In this document: positions 27,111-38,029 of the stretch, one piece after another
Position numbering within the stretch: position 1 is the stretch's first letter
Layout of the letters: each line of letters begins with the position of its first letter
NCBI GenBank assembly: GCA_013396525.1
Contig: VWYX01000288.1
Span: 640,655 to 704,654, forward strand
From: Chaetorhynchus papuensis
Lineage: Eukaryota > Chordata > Aves > Passeriformes > Rhipiduridae
DNA length: 64,000 nt
Direction of reading: 5' to 3'
The notes under the pieces: generated by a model
What the model saw: the letters and a program-made list of their open reading frames with translations, nothing else
Databases searched by the model: none
What the model was told of the DNA's origin: nothing
Made by a program: the position numbers and the translations under genes

Positions 27111-29129
27111 TGCTCCTGCCATGCACTGTAACACCACACAGCAGCAGGAAAAATCTGGGTTTTCTTCTTAATGCGTGCTAGCACAGTGAAAAAATGCAGA
27201 TCAGCTATTAAAAAGCTAAATTTGTTCTACCAGTCAACTGTGACAGAGAAAAAAACAAGCAGATGAAGCCTGTGAAAAGTTAAATGTTCTCTTTCATCTC
27301 CTATCACTTCTCCTTGCAGTCAGTGATGTGTGCACAGGGGTCACGGGTTCAGACTTTACACCACAGTAAGATTGTTAACTGCCCCTGTTAAACCACACTG
27401 CACAAATATCCATTAAAAATGACTGGGTCAAGAGCCTGTGCTTGCTGTGCTTCGTTTTCCACTTTTCTGCTTTCTCTCTCTACCTTTGTGCTTCTCCAAC
27501 CCTCTTATTGCATTTCTTAGCCATAGTTTGGCTTTTAAGATTAACTTCCACACAACCTTTCACCCACTGCAACAGCCAGTTGCCAGAGGCATGTGATGAG
27601 TCACCACGAGTTTGGGCAAAATAACATAAAGACCTTAGACTGAGTATATTCCTACCTTCCCTACACTGTGTCAAGCTATCTACAAACTTAATGAATTTCA
27701 CAGTTTCATATCCTTATTTCATAACTGAAAAGTTAACAGTTACCTATTTGGGTTCTGTTTGCTTGACTTAAAGCAAAACAAAATACTGCAGTAGCTAAGT
27801 AACTGTGAAGCACAGAAAGCTGTGTCATAAAGGCCGAATTCTGTACTTGTTAATCCTATAAAGACTCTCATCAAAGACACCATTATGAACCAGAGACTAC
27901 CTCTCCAAGTAAGAATATAATATACAATGTACTTTAATTTCTACGATTAAGGTTTATTTTCTGTTGGCCATCAGCGAGATCAAGAATTCACCTTAAAACT
28001 CCTAAAGCTGAGCAAAGTTCCATGACTTTAGACATCTTTTTAGTGCTTTGGCCAGTCTGTAAATCACATCCACAAAGACTGTCCTTCCTCCTATTTTAAG
28101 TACTTCTAGAAGCCACCGAAATGGGAGCAATTTCATACTCTTACCTGACATAGCCACATCCCTACGCTTGTATCTGATTTTCAGAGTTACATTTTAGGTT
28201 TGTTCTGTTTGAACTTGATGGTTAAATAAAGAATAAGCAAGGGAAACCCTTCAGAACTGCTTACATAACTAATCATTAGGAAGACAAAGGTTTTGCTGAG
28301 CTGTCTTATTGGTAAAATCACACCAGGCCAAAATCCTCTAAGGAGATGAAACTTTCACCATGGCGAGTTAACATGGAGTTAAATCATTGTTCCAGACAAT
28401 TCAAGATACACCAGAAGAGCACCTTTTTTCAGAACTTTCTGGATTGTTTAAGAGCCGTTGTACAAGGCTCTCTGCAGTGCAGCCACAGCTGTGCTGGCAC
28501 GGGACAGGAGCTGTTTCATGCACAGGTGTAGTAGCTGTGCAATAAAACTCTGCACTGTGGCCTTAATGACTGCTGCATTTTGATTTACCATATTTTTTAA
28601 ACCTAGTTTCAAGTTTTCCACACATTTATATGTAATTTTCATAATTTGTTTCTAGCTAACATTCATCCCAGTCCCTGGTGGCTTCCTGGGGTTCCAGCCA
28701 AGTCCCTTGGGCAGCTGTGGAAGGGCCCTGCCCAGCCCCACCCTCGCCAGGCTGACACAGACTGCTCCCGGCTGTCACCAGAAGAAGCGAATCTGCTGAC
28801 TTGCAGCACTTGTAAACTGGTGTTTCCCTCTGCACTTTTGAAAGCACTTGTGGTAAGAGACAGACCGCCACAGGAACCCAGCAGGAACCCAGTATGGTCA
28901 GGAGGGGAAGTCAGTCACCAGACCAGCGCCCACATGGGCACCGGCTGCCAGAGCCGAGCACCGCAGCCCCTGAGCCCTGGCTCTTTGAAGGTTATCTCCA
29001 CAAAGAAGCCCAGCTGCGTTCTGCTGGTGATTGACTGCCCTCCTGTCTGTACATAAGTGCTGGTTACAGTCATCTCCAAACGGTGAAAAACACCAATTTG
29101 GTGAAAAACAGTTAGAAACTCTGACATCA

Positions 29130-29186
29130 TAATGGTTGGACTAAACGACCTCAGAGATCTTTCCCAACCTAAACAATCCTATTGTA
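29130..29186 (+). repeat. CR1 3'-tail fragment
   Basis: The plus-sense CR1 terminus is visible: ATGGTTGGACTAAACGACCT, then AGAGATCTTTCCCAACCTAA and a degenerate terminal CAATCCTATTGTA. The upstream body is not clearly recognisable. Confidence 0.75.
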
Positions 29187-31494
29187 AGAAGTCTTGCCTT
29201 TGGCTGCCTCATCATTCCAAGCACAGCAGCAGTTCTGGTAGCCGCAAGGCCTGATAGAAAAACCCAAGTTACATTACTCACAAAACATAACGCTTTGGCC
29301 AATTTCAATTATTCTGTTAATACAAAAGCAGTTAAGTTTCTCACAAAGCTGTAAATAGTGAGTACACTCTGGTTAAGCGCAGCTGGTACTTTAAAATTCT
29401 TCCAAATGATTATTTTTCTTAGATGTGATCCAACAGCAATTTTAGACAAAGTTCTGAACTGAAGCAAAAGACCAGTAATTGTTACAAGCTGCACAAAATC
29501 CTACCAAACTGTGGCTGTAGCGTACAATTAAATTCCAGAAAGAACAACTACCAGGTGAAATGTAGGAAGAGACTGAAATGCAAGAAATCACAATTTCACA
29601 ACTATTTACTATATGGGTATAGCTTACAATCAGCCCATTTCATATGTCAGTCTAGGCACTGATGTTAAAATGACCCACTACATCTGTCAATTTTAACAAG
29701 GATATTTTTATACATATATAAATATTTCACTTCAGAAATGTCTCAAATTCCAATTAACTCTCATAGCAAAAAAAACCCCAACAACCCTGGAGGTCGCCGC
29801 TCTTACATCTTTGACATACAGAGCACACCCTCATTTTCTTAAATCCAACAGTCTCAAAGGTGTTGCTGCAGTAGTGCCGACACAAACAGTATTACGATTA
29901 TATAACATAGCACACAACCAAATGAGGCACCTAAGAGTAAATATAAAATTAAAGAATCATGATTTTCAGAAACACCGCTGGTGACTGCTGAATCTGCAAA
30001 TTGTACAAGCTACCTGGAAGCTTTGTAACATTAAATAACAGCAACCCAATTTAGACTTCACTTTCTAAATATATTACTAGAGTTAGTTCACAAATAACAT
30101 GACTAGAAGCTAAGCTACCAAGCAGGTGCGAAATCCTCTACTCTGATCCAACCATTTATGTTAAGGAGAGCCCAGTCTACCACGCAGTTATTTCCAATTT
30201 ATATCATTGAAAGCAGATGTCTGTATTCCCTGTATCGCTAACACAGTCTGCACACCAAAACCGCCCTCACACCGCTGATCACCTGGTCTGTGCAGCTATT
30301 ACAAAAGGTAACATTCCCCGAGAGGCAGCAGCAAAATCACCCGACCCGCTCCACACTCTGACACACAGGTGAAACACGTGTCAAAGAGGCAAAGCAATGA
30401 ACCACCACACATCAACCTAGCATGGCTCGAGATTCTGGGAAAGCAGCAGCTTCCCCACACACCCTGGCCCAGCTCTGGGCTGGCAGCGACCATGGGGTCT
30501 CTGCCTCCCGTGAAGCAGGACCAGATGCTGGGCTGCAAGGGCTCGGGAAGGCACAGATGCTCCTTGGGCAGAAGGGATGGACAAATGTGTTGGAGGGTGG
30601 GCACATGTGAGGAGGTGAGATCCCTTCTGGCAAGAGGGGCACAGCCTTTGGCTAAAGTCCTGGAAACCCACAGGTTCTTGTGTGAGATACCTGCATGCTT
30701 GTACCTGCTGTCCAAGAGAAGCCCACCTCTCATTAATCAAAGGATAATGATGCTAGCATAGCAAATAAGCAGCTCCAAAATCGTCAAGGCCTGCCCCTGG
30801 GTCACGAGATGTCTGTCTCTATATCCATTAAATACACTTATTAAAGTAACACAATTTGGAATCCTTATTGCAACTTGAAGACAATAAAAAAATCAAACAC
30901 ATTTGGGTTGAACTCTAAAAGTAATGGGCCCATCAGCCTCGCATTCATTTCAGATGGATGCATTCCATTTTGTGCCAGTAAGAATGTTTAACTGGGACCT
31001 CCTACAGGCCAGCATTAAATAGAAAAGTGACCCTCAGTGGCACTTTCAGACAGAAAAGAACCTTTTCTCCTTCCCATGGAAGGAATCTCTGGAGGCAGGA
31101 TGATGAAGGCAAGCCAAACTTCACAAAAAGCTTTAGCTATTTTAAAAGCTGAAAGCAACTTTAAAGACTGTAACTCATTGGTAGATACAGTGACATTTGA
31201 ATATATCTGGGATACATGGATGATGCTGTCCAAATTCAGAGAGGTAAAGGCACTGTGAAAATAAAATAAAGAAAAAAAAAAGCCCTATGGAATTAAGGTA
31301 AAAGATGTAAATGAGCTATTTTCCAAGTATCTAGTAATCCAAGCAATTAGTACTAAACAGCACTCAGTCCCATGACAACGGAACTAGGTTGTTAAAGGAC
31401 TAAGAAACCCTGAATTGTGCTGTAGGGGTATCCATTATAAATACCTGGGGACTTAAGGGAAAAGAAGGGGAAAGGGAAAGGTAAAAGAAAGGTC
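29187..31494. other. Intergenic stretch, no gene recognised
   Basis: This A/T-rich non-coding sequence has an ordinary GC-richer part at 30.3-30.7 kb. The overlapping open frames there (up to 144 codons on the minus strand) have no family signature. A purine-rich run lies near 31.44-31.50 kb, just beyond the inferred 3' end of the divergent transcript. Confidence 0.5.
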
Positions 31495-31511
31495 AGGAAG
31501 AGGCAGATTCA

Positions 31512-31517
31512 TTTATT
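31512..31517 (-). promoter_or_regulatory. Poly(A) signal AATAAA of inferred divergent transcript
   Basis: AATAAA on the minus strand lies 62 bases downstream of the TAG ending the candidate reading frame and is followed by a T/C-rich stretch. Its spacing suits a genuine 3' end, but the transcript itself is inferred. Confidence 0.35.
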
Positions 31518-31578
31518 GTGCACTATGCCTTGGCATATTCAGGTATGAGATCTAACTTCTTGAATTATAGCCACAAAG

Positions 31579-32368
31579 CTATTGATGCGGACAGCCACGC
31601 CACATCCCACCAGTCTCCATTGGCCCAAGAATCACAACAGTCACCCAGTAAAGCAAGCCCACCTTGCTCAAAAGCAAGATGATCCCCCCACCAATTTCAA
31701 TGTTAAGGAAAACAAAGCAATTGCCTCGAAACGTGCCCTTAAAGATGATGGTGAACACTCCTGAGACCCAGGACAGCCTTGGAGCAGCCAAGTCATCCTG
31801 CCCAGGGCCCAGTATCAGTGCAGCAAAACAATGGCACCAGTCTCGGGTGCTGTAAAGGAACGTGGAACTAAATTATTGCAATAGAGACTTGGTGGAACTT
31901 GGAACAATAAACCCCAAAATCGCCAGTTACAACCCGTCGCAGAAATAAAATGTAACAGATGCTAGTGTATGAGACAGGGACGCACCGGTGAGGTCCGGGA
32001 GGATGGAGGGCAGGGGAAGAGGTAGGGGATCAACCACTCTCCGAGGGGCGGAAAGGCAGACGTGAGATCATAGAAACAACTCAAATGCAGCGACTGCACG
32101 GGGGCCGTAAGGACACAGCGGAGCGGGGGCACGGGAAGGATGGGGCTCCGGACCTTCTGTGCATTTCCAGGAGCGGGCACCGCTCTGCCCCAGCAGCACA
32201 GCCGTGATCCCTCTGGGTTCCCCCGGGGACCGCCCTCCGTGTAGGCAGCGCAGCGCCGTTCCCTGAGCTCCGGGAGCCGCGTCCGGCCAGCCCGGGTCGC
32301 GGCGGGCGGGAAGGAGCCACCGCCAGTACTCACCGATCCCGGCCGCTCCCGGCCTCCGGTGGGGTCAT
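31579..32368 (-). CDS. Candidate two-exon small membrane-protein gene divergent from PFN2 (inferred)
   Basis: I do not recognise this product; it is an inferred model. On the minus strand a strong donor (GATCG|GTGAGT, last exon base 32334) lies in the PFN2 CpG island, and a good acceptor (TTCCTTTACAG|C, first exon base 31849) lies 484 bases downstream. Starting from ATG at 32368, exon 1 gives 11 codons plus two bases. Exon 2 supplies the third base and stays open for 89 codons to TAG at 31579-31581, and an AATAAA follows 62 bases after the stop. The 101-residue product has a hydrophobic stretch at about residues 66-88 (IEIGGGIILLL...VTVVILG), so one membrane pass is plausible. Against it: the ATG context is weak, the frame match could be chance (1 in 3), and I know no homologue. 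A non-coding divergent transcript is the main alternative. Confidence 0.3.
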
Positions 32369-33840
32369 CGGGGCGGCCGCACGGATGTCCGGCCCCGCCG
32401 CGCCTCTGCCCCGTGCGGTCCGAGCCGGGCGCGGGGAGGGTCCCTCAGCGCCCGCTCCGCAATTCCACCGGGCCGAGCCGGGCTGAGCCGGCCCCCCGCA
32501 GCAGTCCCGGGACTGGCCGTACCGACCTCCAACGGCCGAGCGGCCCCGGCCCCGGGCATCGAGCACCGGGCATTGGTCCCGGTCCCGATCCCGGTCTCAN
32601 NNNNNNNNNNNNNNNNNNNNNNNNNNNNNNNNNNNNNNNNNNNNNNNNNNNNNNNNNNNNNNNNNNNNNNNNNNNNNNNNNNNNNNNNNNNNNNNNNNNN
32701 NNNNNNNNNNNNNNNNNNNNNNNNNNNNNNNNNNNNNNNNNNNNNNNNNNNNNNNNNNNNNNNNNNNNNNNNNNNNNNNNNNNNNNNNNNNNNNNNNNNN
32801 NNNNNNNNNNNNNNNNNNNNNNNNNNNNNNNNNNNNNNNNNNNNNNNNNNNNNNNNNNNNNNNNNNNNNNNNNNNNNNNNNNNNNNNNNNNNNNNNNNNN
32901 NNNNNNNNNNNNNNNNNNNNNNNNNNNNNNNNNNNNNNNNNNNNNNNNNNNNNNNNNNNNNNNNNNNNNNNNNNNNNNNNNNNNNNNNNNNNNNNNNNNN
33001 NNNNNNNNNNNNNNNNNNNNNNNNNNNNNNNNNNNNNNNNNNNNNNNNNNNNNNNNNNNNNNNNNNNNNNNNNNNNNNNNNNNNNNNNNNNNNNNNNNNN
33101 NNNNNNNNNNNNNNNNNNNNNNNNNNNNNNNNNNNNNNNNNNNNNNNNNNNNNNNNNNNNNNNNNNNNNNNNNNNNNNNNNNNNNNNNNNNNNNNNNNNN
33201 NNNNNNNNNNNNNNNNNNNNNNNNNNNNNNNNNNNNNNNNNNNNNNNNNNNNNNNNNNNNNNNNNNNNNNNNNNNNNNNNNNNNNNNNNNNNNNNNNNNN
33301 NNNNNNNNNNNNNNNNNNNNNNNNNNNNNNNNNNNNNNNNNNNNNNNNNNNNNNNNNNNNNNNNNNNNNNNNNNNNNNNNNNNNNNNNNNNNNNNNNNNN
33401 NNNNNNNNNNNNNNNNNNNNNNNNNNNNNNNNNNNNNNNNNNNNNNNNNNNNNNNNNNNNNNNNNNNNNNNNNNNNNNNNNNNNNNNNNNNNNNNGGCCG
33501 GGCCCGCGCCGCACCCCCCGCCCTCCCCCCCAACCTCCGGGCCCGGGGCCCTTCCCGAGGGGGAGGTGGAGGGGCCGCGGCGGCGGGAGCAGCCTGGGCC
33601 CCGCGGGCGGGCCGGAGCCGGGCTGATGCCGCGGCTGCGGGCAGGCCCCGGGCTGATCTCCCGGGACAGGTGCAGACAGAGTCCCCGCCAGCCCGGGGTC
33701 AGTCTCCGACAAATGCCCTGCGTCGTTTAACGGGCTCGGGCCCGGAATCGCCGAGGCAGAGGCTCCCCCGCGCGCAGCGACCGCGGAGCAGCGCAGACTG
33801 CGCCTAACAAAGCCCTGTGTTCTGGAGCACTTCCTGCGGG
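32040..33840. promoter_or_regulatory. PFN2: CpG island / promoter region of PFN2, probably bidirectional
   Basis: Both flanks of the assembly gap are extremely GC- and CpG-rich (CGGGGCGGCCGC-type text), in contrast to the A/T-rich DNA on each side. The PFN2 coding exons that follow on the plus strand lack exon 1, so the transcription start and first exon must lie in or next to this island. A minus-strand splice donor at its left edge suggests divergent transcription as well. Confidence 0.75.
32600..33495. other. Assembly gap (run of N, 896 bases)
   Basis: A continuous run of N interrupts the CpG island. The size is not a round default, so it is probably an estimated gap. GC-rich promoter DNA in birds is often lost from short-read assemblies. 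PFN2 exon 1, expected to encode residues 1-44 including the N-terminal helix, is not found outside it and is presumed to lie within. Open frames that appear to run through it are artefacts. Confidence 0.98.
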
Positions 33841-33953
33841 GAGCGAGGGGAAATCACGGCCTCGGCCTCTCCGCACGAGACAGGACTGGTTCTAAATAGA
33901 AATTACAGCAATAAAACCCTGCCGTACTAACTCTGAGCTCTTTCCTTTGGCAG

Positions 33954-34146
33954 CCAGGAGAAATAGATATGATTGTAGGAAAAGACCGAGAGGGTTTCTT
34001 CACCAATGGTCTGACCCTTGGTGCAAAGAAGTGCTCTGTGATCAGAGATAGCCTGTATGTCGATGGTGACTGCACAATGGACATCAGGACAAAGAGTCAA
34101 GGTGGTGAGCCGACATATAATGTTGCTGTAGGCAGAGCTGGACGAG
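33954..34146 (+). CDS. PFN2: PFN2 exon 2
   Basis: 193 nt coding for residues 45-108, including the profilin core strands and the KKCSVIRDSLYVDGDCTMDI segment. The donor is CGAG|GTAAGC. The acceptor has two nearby choices, GGCAG|CC (33954) and CCAG|GA (33958). I prefer the first because it gives phase 0 and exactly 44 codons left for exon 1, in agreement with a 140-residue protein. Confidence 0.95.
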
Positions 34147-36400
34147 GTAAGCACCCTTTTCTCTACCTTCAGATCACTAAATTAGGAATGTGACCCTAAG
34201 CATAGACATCAGCTATTAAGAAAACCATATTCCTGTATTTAATGGCTAATTTTGGGAAGTGATGCAAGGGGGTGGATGGCAGTGCTCTAGCTGAATTCTG
34301 AGTGGGAATTACCCTCATCCCTGTTCCCACCTGCATCCCAGCCCGGCACCAGGCTGTGCAATGGTTAACAAGTCCCTGACAAGCAGGAAAAAGCAGGCTG
34401 CAGCTCCAAGTAGGCTTAGCTGGTATTCCATCACTTGATACCTGAAGCTCAGGAGGGGTCTGTTAATGACAGGCAGTGACTGCAGCTTTCTTATTGTAAA
34501 TTGCTTGATGGAAAGTTTATTCTGCAAAGATGTGACTCTCATGTATGAGTTGCTCCTACTTAAAGAGTTCTACACTAACTCTTCTTACATTTCCTATTGA
34601 GCCTGCTGAAGTCTGTCCGGGCAAAAAAAGCCCATCCAGTTTGGTACCACTGAGAAATGTGCTTCATGCTCACACACCTGCTCCTTGTGCTCTTCATTTA
34701 ACTTGCAGTAAAACCTATTATGGGGCAGTTACTCATCTGGGATATAAAATACTGGCTGGGAGTGGTGTGCCTTATGTTGGGAACACCTGGGCTAGCATTT
34801 TTGGGCTGGCTGTGGAACAGGTTCATGAGTGACAAGACTTTTGCTTACAGATGTGAAACCAAAGGCAGAGCAGGTGTCTGTAGGCTAAAGCCCAGGGCAG
34901 GGATGCAGGAAGAGGGTTGGCAGCACTGAAGTGAAACAAGCAGAGTTCTGACTTGTGAAATACCAGTGAGAACTGTCTTGAGCTTTTATGAGCAAATTGC
35001 TATGGAATAGAATCATAGAGTCATTAAGGTTGGAAAAGTCCTCCAAGATCATAGAGTCCAACCATTCTGCCAGTGCTGCCAAGGCCACCACTGACCCAGG
35101 TCCTCAAGTGCCACAGCCACATGGCTTTTAAATCCCTCCAGGGATGGGGACTCAACCACTGCTCAGGGTAGCCTGTGCCAGGGCTGGACAACCCTTTTGG
35201 TGAAGAAATTTTCTTGATATCCAGCCTAGACCTTCCCTGGTGCAACTTGAGGCCCTGATGTATGATCACATGTGGGTAGACTGGCTGCGGCATCCCCAGC
35301 TTGGTGAACAGTCCCTGGCCTGTGGCAGCCCAGTGCTCACTGTGTCCCTCTCCCTGCTGGGGGACATCTGATGGCAGCTCAGTAGCAGTTACTGGTGAGG
35401 AGCCTCCAGTGTTCCTTTTACCAATCTGTGACACCTTGCTGGAACTGGGGGAGTGGGGGGACCCTCAGCATGACAGTTGTCCCTGCATTTTGTCTTATGT
35501 AAAAAGTGTGGTTTATAGTCGTGTTATTGTATGGAAGGTTTCAGCCCAACTCACCCCTGGGGGTTTTTTACTAGCATCAGGACAGTTATTTTGTTCCTGT
35601 ACCAGCAGTGACTGCTGCAGCACAGATCATGGGAATTTCCTTTTGCCACTGTCCAGTCACACTTGTGCACACACTGCACCCCTGCCCCCACAGGTGTTTA
35701 AACTGCAGCAAGGATTTCTTTGCTGGGTGATGACTTATGGTGAGAGACCCTGTAATGCTTTTTTGATAGCTGGTGGCATTTTTCTTACACGTGAACTCTT
35801 ACAGTGAACTCTTACAACTTCCATAGTTGGATAAAATCCCTGAGGATAGCTTGTAGCCCTGTTAAGCTAGCTTAATACCCAAATACTAAATCTTGAATTG
35901 GAGGGTGTTTATTGCACTGCCTAAAACTTGCATTACTTCCATGTCTAACACACTTTTAAAAACTTTTTTTCTTTTCTCTTTCAGTCTTGGTCTTTGTAAT
36001 GGGCAAAGAAGGGGTCCATGGAGGCGGATTGAATAAGAAGGCATACTCAATGGCAAAATACTTGAGAGACTCTGGGTTCTAGTTGTTAGGCAGACTGTTA
36101 AGTATTAGGGGAAGATTGCTATTAAACTTTCCTGGCGGTGAGCTTTAAACCTTACATTCTGGAAACTTTACTAGCAATGCAGGGTGATGGGGTATGAACC
36201 TGTGTCTCCTTTGTATCCCTTTGTTGGTGGGGAAAGGTGTTCTTTTTTTTTTTTTCCCTTTAATTCTTTTCATTTCTGTTTTGTTTTCCTTGTGTACTCC
36301 AGCATTGGTTATAGTCATGGGAAAGGAAGGTGTCCATGGAGGGACACTCAACAAGAAAGCATATGAACTGGCTTTATACCTGAGGAGGTCTGATGTCTGA
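33954..36400 (+). CDS. PFN2: Profilin-2 (partial: exon 2 and alternative terminal exons 3a, 3b)
   Basis: Profilin-2 binds actin monomers and proline-rich ligands (formins, Ena/VASP, WAVE) and controls actin assembly in the cytoplasm, especially in neurons. The visible exons encode the profilin core from about residue 45 (PGEIDMIVGKDREGFF...) through RTKSQGGEPTYNVAVGRAGR. One of two C-termini follows: VLVFVMGKEGVHGGGLNKKA...RDSGF (2a type) or ALVIVMGKEGVHGGTLNKKA...RRSDV (2b type). These match the mammalian isoforms as I remember them almost residue for residue. Exon 2 starts in phase 0 at 33954 (after GGCAG) and ends in phase 1 at 34146. Both terminal exons begin with the two bases completing codon 109 and are exactly 98 nt including stop. 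Exon 1 is missing because of the assembly gap. The product would be 140 residues, the family's usual length. Confidence 0.97.
35006..35300 (-). repeat. CR1 LINE 3' end inside PFN2 intron 2
   Basis: The plus strand begins with the reversed CR1 terminus (AATCATAGAGTCATTAAGGT, then TGGAAAAGTCC and GAGTCCAACC). It continues into the reversed 3' end of the CR1 ORF2 frame, where LKLHQGRSRLDIKK-like residues are still visible on the minus strand. The frame has decayed. The exact left-to-right end is uncertain, between about 35260 and 35434. Confidence 0.85.
35985..36082 (+). CDS. PFN2: PFN2 exon 3a, profilin-2a C-terminus
   Basis: 98 nt following a polypyrimidine tract and TTTCAG. It encodes VLVFVMGKEGVHGGGLNKKA...AKYLRDSGF and stops at TAG 36080-36082. 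This C-terminal helix and strand form part of the poly-proline and actin surfaces in profilins. The isoform it makes is the predominant neuronal form in mammals (known). An ATTAAA lies at 36121 and a weak donor-like GTTAAGT near 36098, so it may be either a true terminal exon or a cassette exon spliced to 3b. Confidence 0.95.
36121..36126 (+). promoter_or_regulatory. PFN2: Possible proximal poly(A) signal ATTAAA after PFN2 exon 3a
   Basis: ATTAAA, the commonest variant poly(A) hexamer, lies 39 bases after the exon 3a stop codon. If used, exon 3a would be its own terminal exon and exclude 3b. No strong GU-rich element is obvious within the next 40 bases, so confidence is low. Confidence 0.3.
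36303..36400 (+). CDS. PFN2: PFN2 exon 3b, profilin-2b C-terminus
   Basis: 98 nt following an exceptionally long pyrimidine tract (about 36240-36300, with 16 or more consecutive T) and ACTCCAG. It encodes ALVIVMGKEGVHGGTLNKKA...ALYLRRSDV and stops at TGA 36398-36400. It has the same length and phase as exon 3a, only 220 bases upstream, as expected for a tandem-duplicated exon pair. The 2b C-terminus alters ligand binding in mammals (known). Confidence 0.95.
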
Positions 36401-37655
36401 GCAGCCTCTCCCCATCCACCTAGCAGCTGTCTGCACCACCACCCGCTTTGTGCTCAGTGCTACCAGACCGTAGATGGTAGTTTGTGGTTTTTTATTTACC
36501 CATTTCCTACTGTCATAACTCCAGTTCCCCCTTGTTCATCTCTGTAACCACTGTAGGTAACCGAGCCCATCTGGCACCACCACAATGATGATATGCATGA
36601 TAACTTGAAACTTGGGAGGGGAACATGCCAAGTGTAGGCTCTGCTTTGTCTTAGCAATTAGTGTGATATTGACAACTAAACCAAGATACTAAACAAGGTG
36701 CCGATTGTACAATCTAATTTGATCAATGCCTCTTCAGCACTTTGAGCAAGTCACAGCTCACTAGTCTTCCTTTCACAGAGCATGGTTGGGAGGAAAAAAG
36801 TGCGTGCATATCTTCACTTCTGTCCCTCTCTTTGTTTCTGTTTTTTAAACCCATGTGTTTGCTTACACCCATTTTTATAGTGCCTGATTTGTTTAACCAA
36901 TTTGCCACTCAAAAGCTATTAATGTCACATTAGTTTTGTCATTGCACTTCACTGTAGGCTTAAGTCTCTTACGTTTTCTTGATGATGTCTGAAGGTTGTA
37001 CTGCTTAACAAGTGCAATCACAAAACTATGAAAGGGTACAGATGCACTTCCTCCCATGACCTTAAGCCACCATCCTAGGGATTCCCCAGACATTCCATCA
37101 TTACAATAGCTCAGGCACTTTTTTTTTTTTTTGCCAGCTCCTGTTCTGTAGTTGACTTGTGCAAGGCTGCCACTGTGGCCACTAGCTAGCCTGGCATAAC
37201 CAGCTGGAGTGTGTCTGGTTTCAGTTTCTCATAGGACCAATTTTAATTTGCAGCTTGGGGGTCGGGGGGTGGGGGGTGTTGTTTTTGTTTTTTAATATGA
37301 AACTGCAATGTCATTGTGGAAAACTGCCACCTTCAGCTACCCTAGAAGCTCTGACTGGCTTCAGTCTTTCTGCCAGATCACTCAGTGGTGCAGAGTTTGG
37401 CTGCTCTGAAGCCACTGTTTGGATGAAGGTCGGTAGTTTGTAAGCTAACCTATCAAAATACCATTTCAAATTTAAAAATCTTCATCTGGCCTGTCACACC
37501 CTTGCTGCAGAAATGATGGAGTGAGCTGCCTTGTGCACGAGTCATCTGAAATGTCTGTAACCAAACTCAGTTCAGGCACGGTTCTGACCTGTATGTCCAT
37601 TGCAAGAACTGCAGAACTCTGTATACTAAAGAATAAATGGGAGATGGTAGTGGTT
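36401..37655 (+). other. PFN2: PFN2 3' untranslated region
   Basis: After the exon 3b stop there is no further coding sequence. The region has the A/T-rich, unspliced character of a long 3' UTR, with a T12 run at about 37121 and a G-rich run at 37255-37278. It ends plausibly after AATAAA at 37632. The exact length is inferred. Confidence 0.65.
37632..37637 (+). promoter_or_regulatory. PFN2: Poly(A) signal AATAAA, likely main PFN2 3' end
   Basis: A canonical AATAAA about 1.23 kb after the exon 3b stop is followed by G/T-rich sequence (GGTAGTGGTTGGAATAACTG) of the kind bound by CstF. A second AATAAA at 37999-38004 could be a distal alternative. Confidence 0.6.
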
Positions 37656-37998
37656 GGAATAACTGACTTGGCTGTCTTGTGATGAATTTTTTAATATGTA
37701 TTCTGTGCCATACTATTGTTAAAAAAAAAAAAAAAATGAACTGTTGCTATTGTGAGATGGATTTTAACTGACTCTGAGGGTTTCTTTTGACTGGCACTAC
37801 CTTAGGGACATTCTAGTATTTGCTTCTATTGTTGGGCCTTGTGGATAATGTACAGATTTAAACAAATTCTTGTTGCTGATTTGTCCATTTCTTTCCCTGC
37901 ACTTTGTTACATCTGGGATACAGTCTAACTCATCTGATTTAATATGCATTTCAAAAAATGCCATAACTATTAAAAACACCTTGTTTACAGACAGATGA

Positions 37999-38004
37999 AA
38001 TAAA
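37999..38004 (+). promoter_or_regulatory. PFN2: Possible distal PFN2 poly(A) signal AATAAA
   Basis: A second AATAAA lies 367 bases beyond the first and is followed by a T-rich stretch (TTTATTCC, later TTTTTCCCCCC). It would give a longer 3' UTR variant. Confidence 0.35.
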
Positions 38005-38029
38005 TTTATTCCAACCAAACAAAACCAGA

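Larger units (their letters stand above)
13786..29129. other. Intergenic stretch, no gene recognised
   Basis: I find no coding exon that I can name in this 15 kb. It contains G/T-rich tracts near 16.75 and 26.35 kb, a CTG run near 20.18 kb, a two-copy 31-bp minisatellite near 21.42 kb and a small CpG-dense patch near 27.06 kb. Long frames such as 177 codons at 20063-20596 lack domain signatures. lncRNA exons or enhancers may be present but cannot be shown here. Confidence 0.5.

Noticed and set aside
32359..33807. Long open frames (362-482 codons) across the CpG island on both strands
   Set aside because: They run through the N gap, which is translated as X, and the rest is GC-rich text without stops. 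No family signature.
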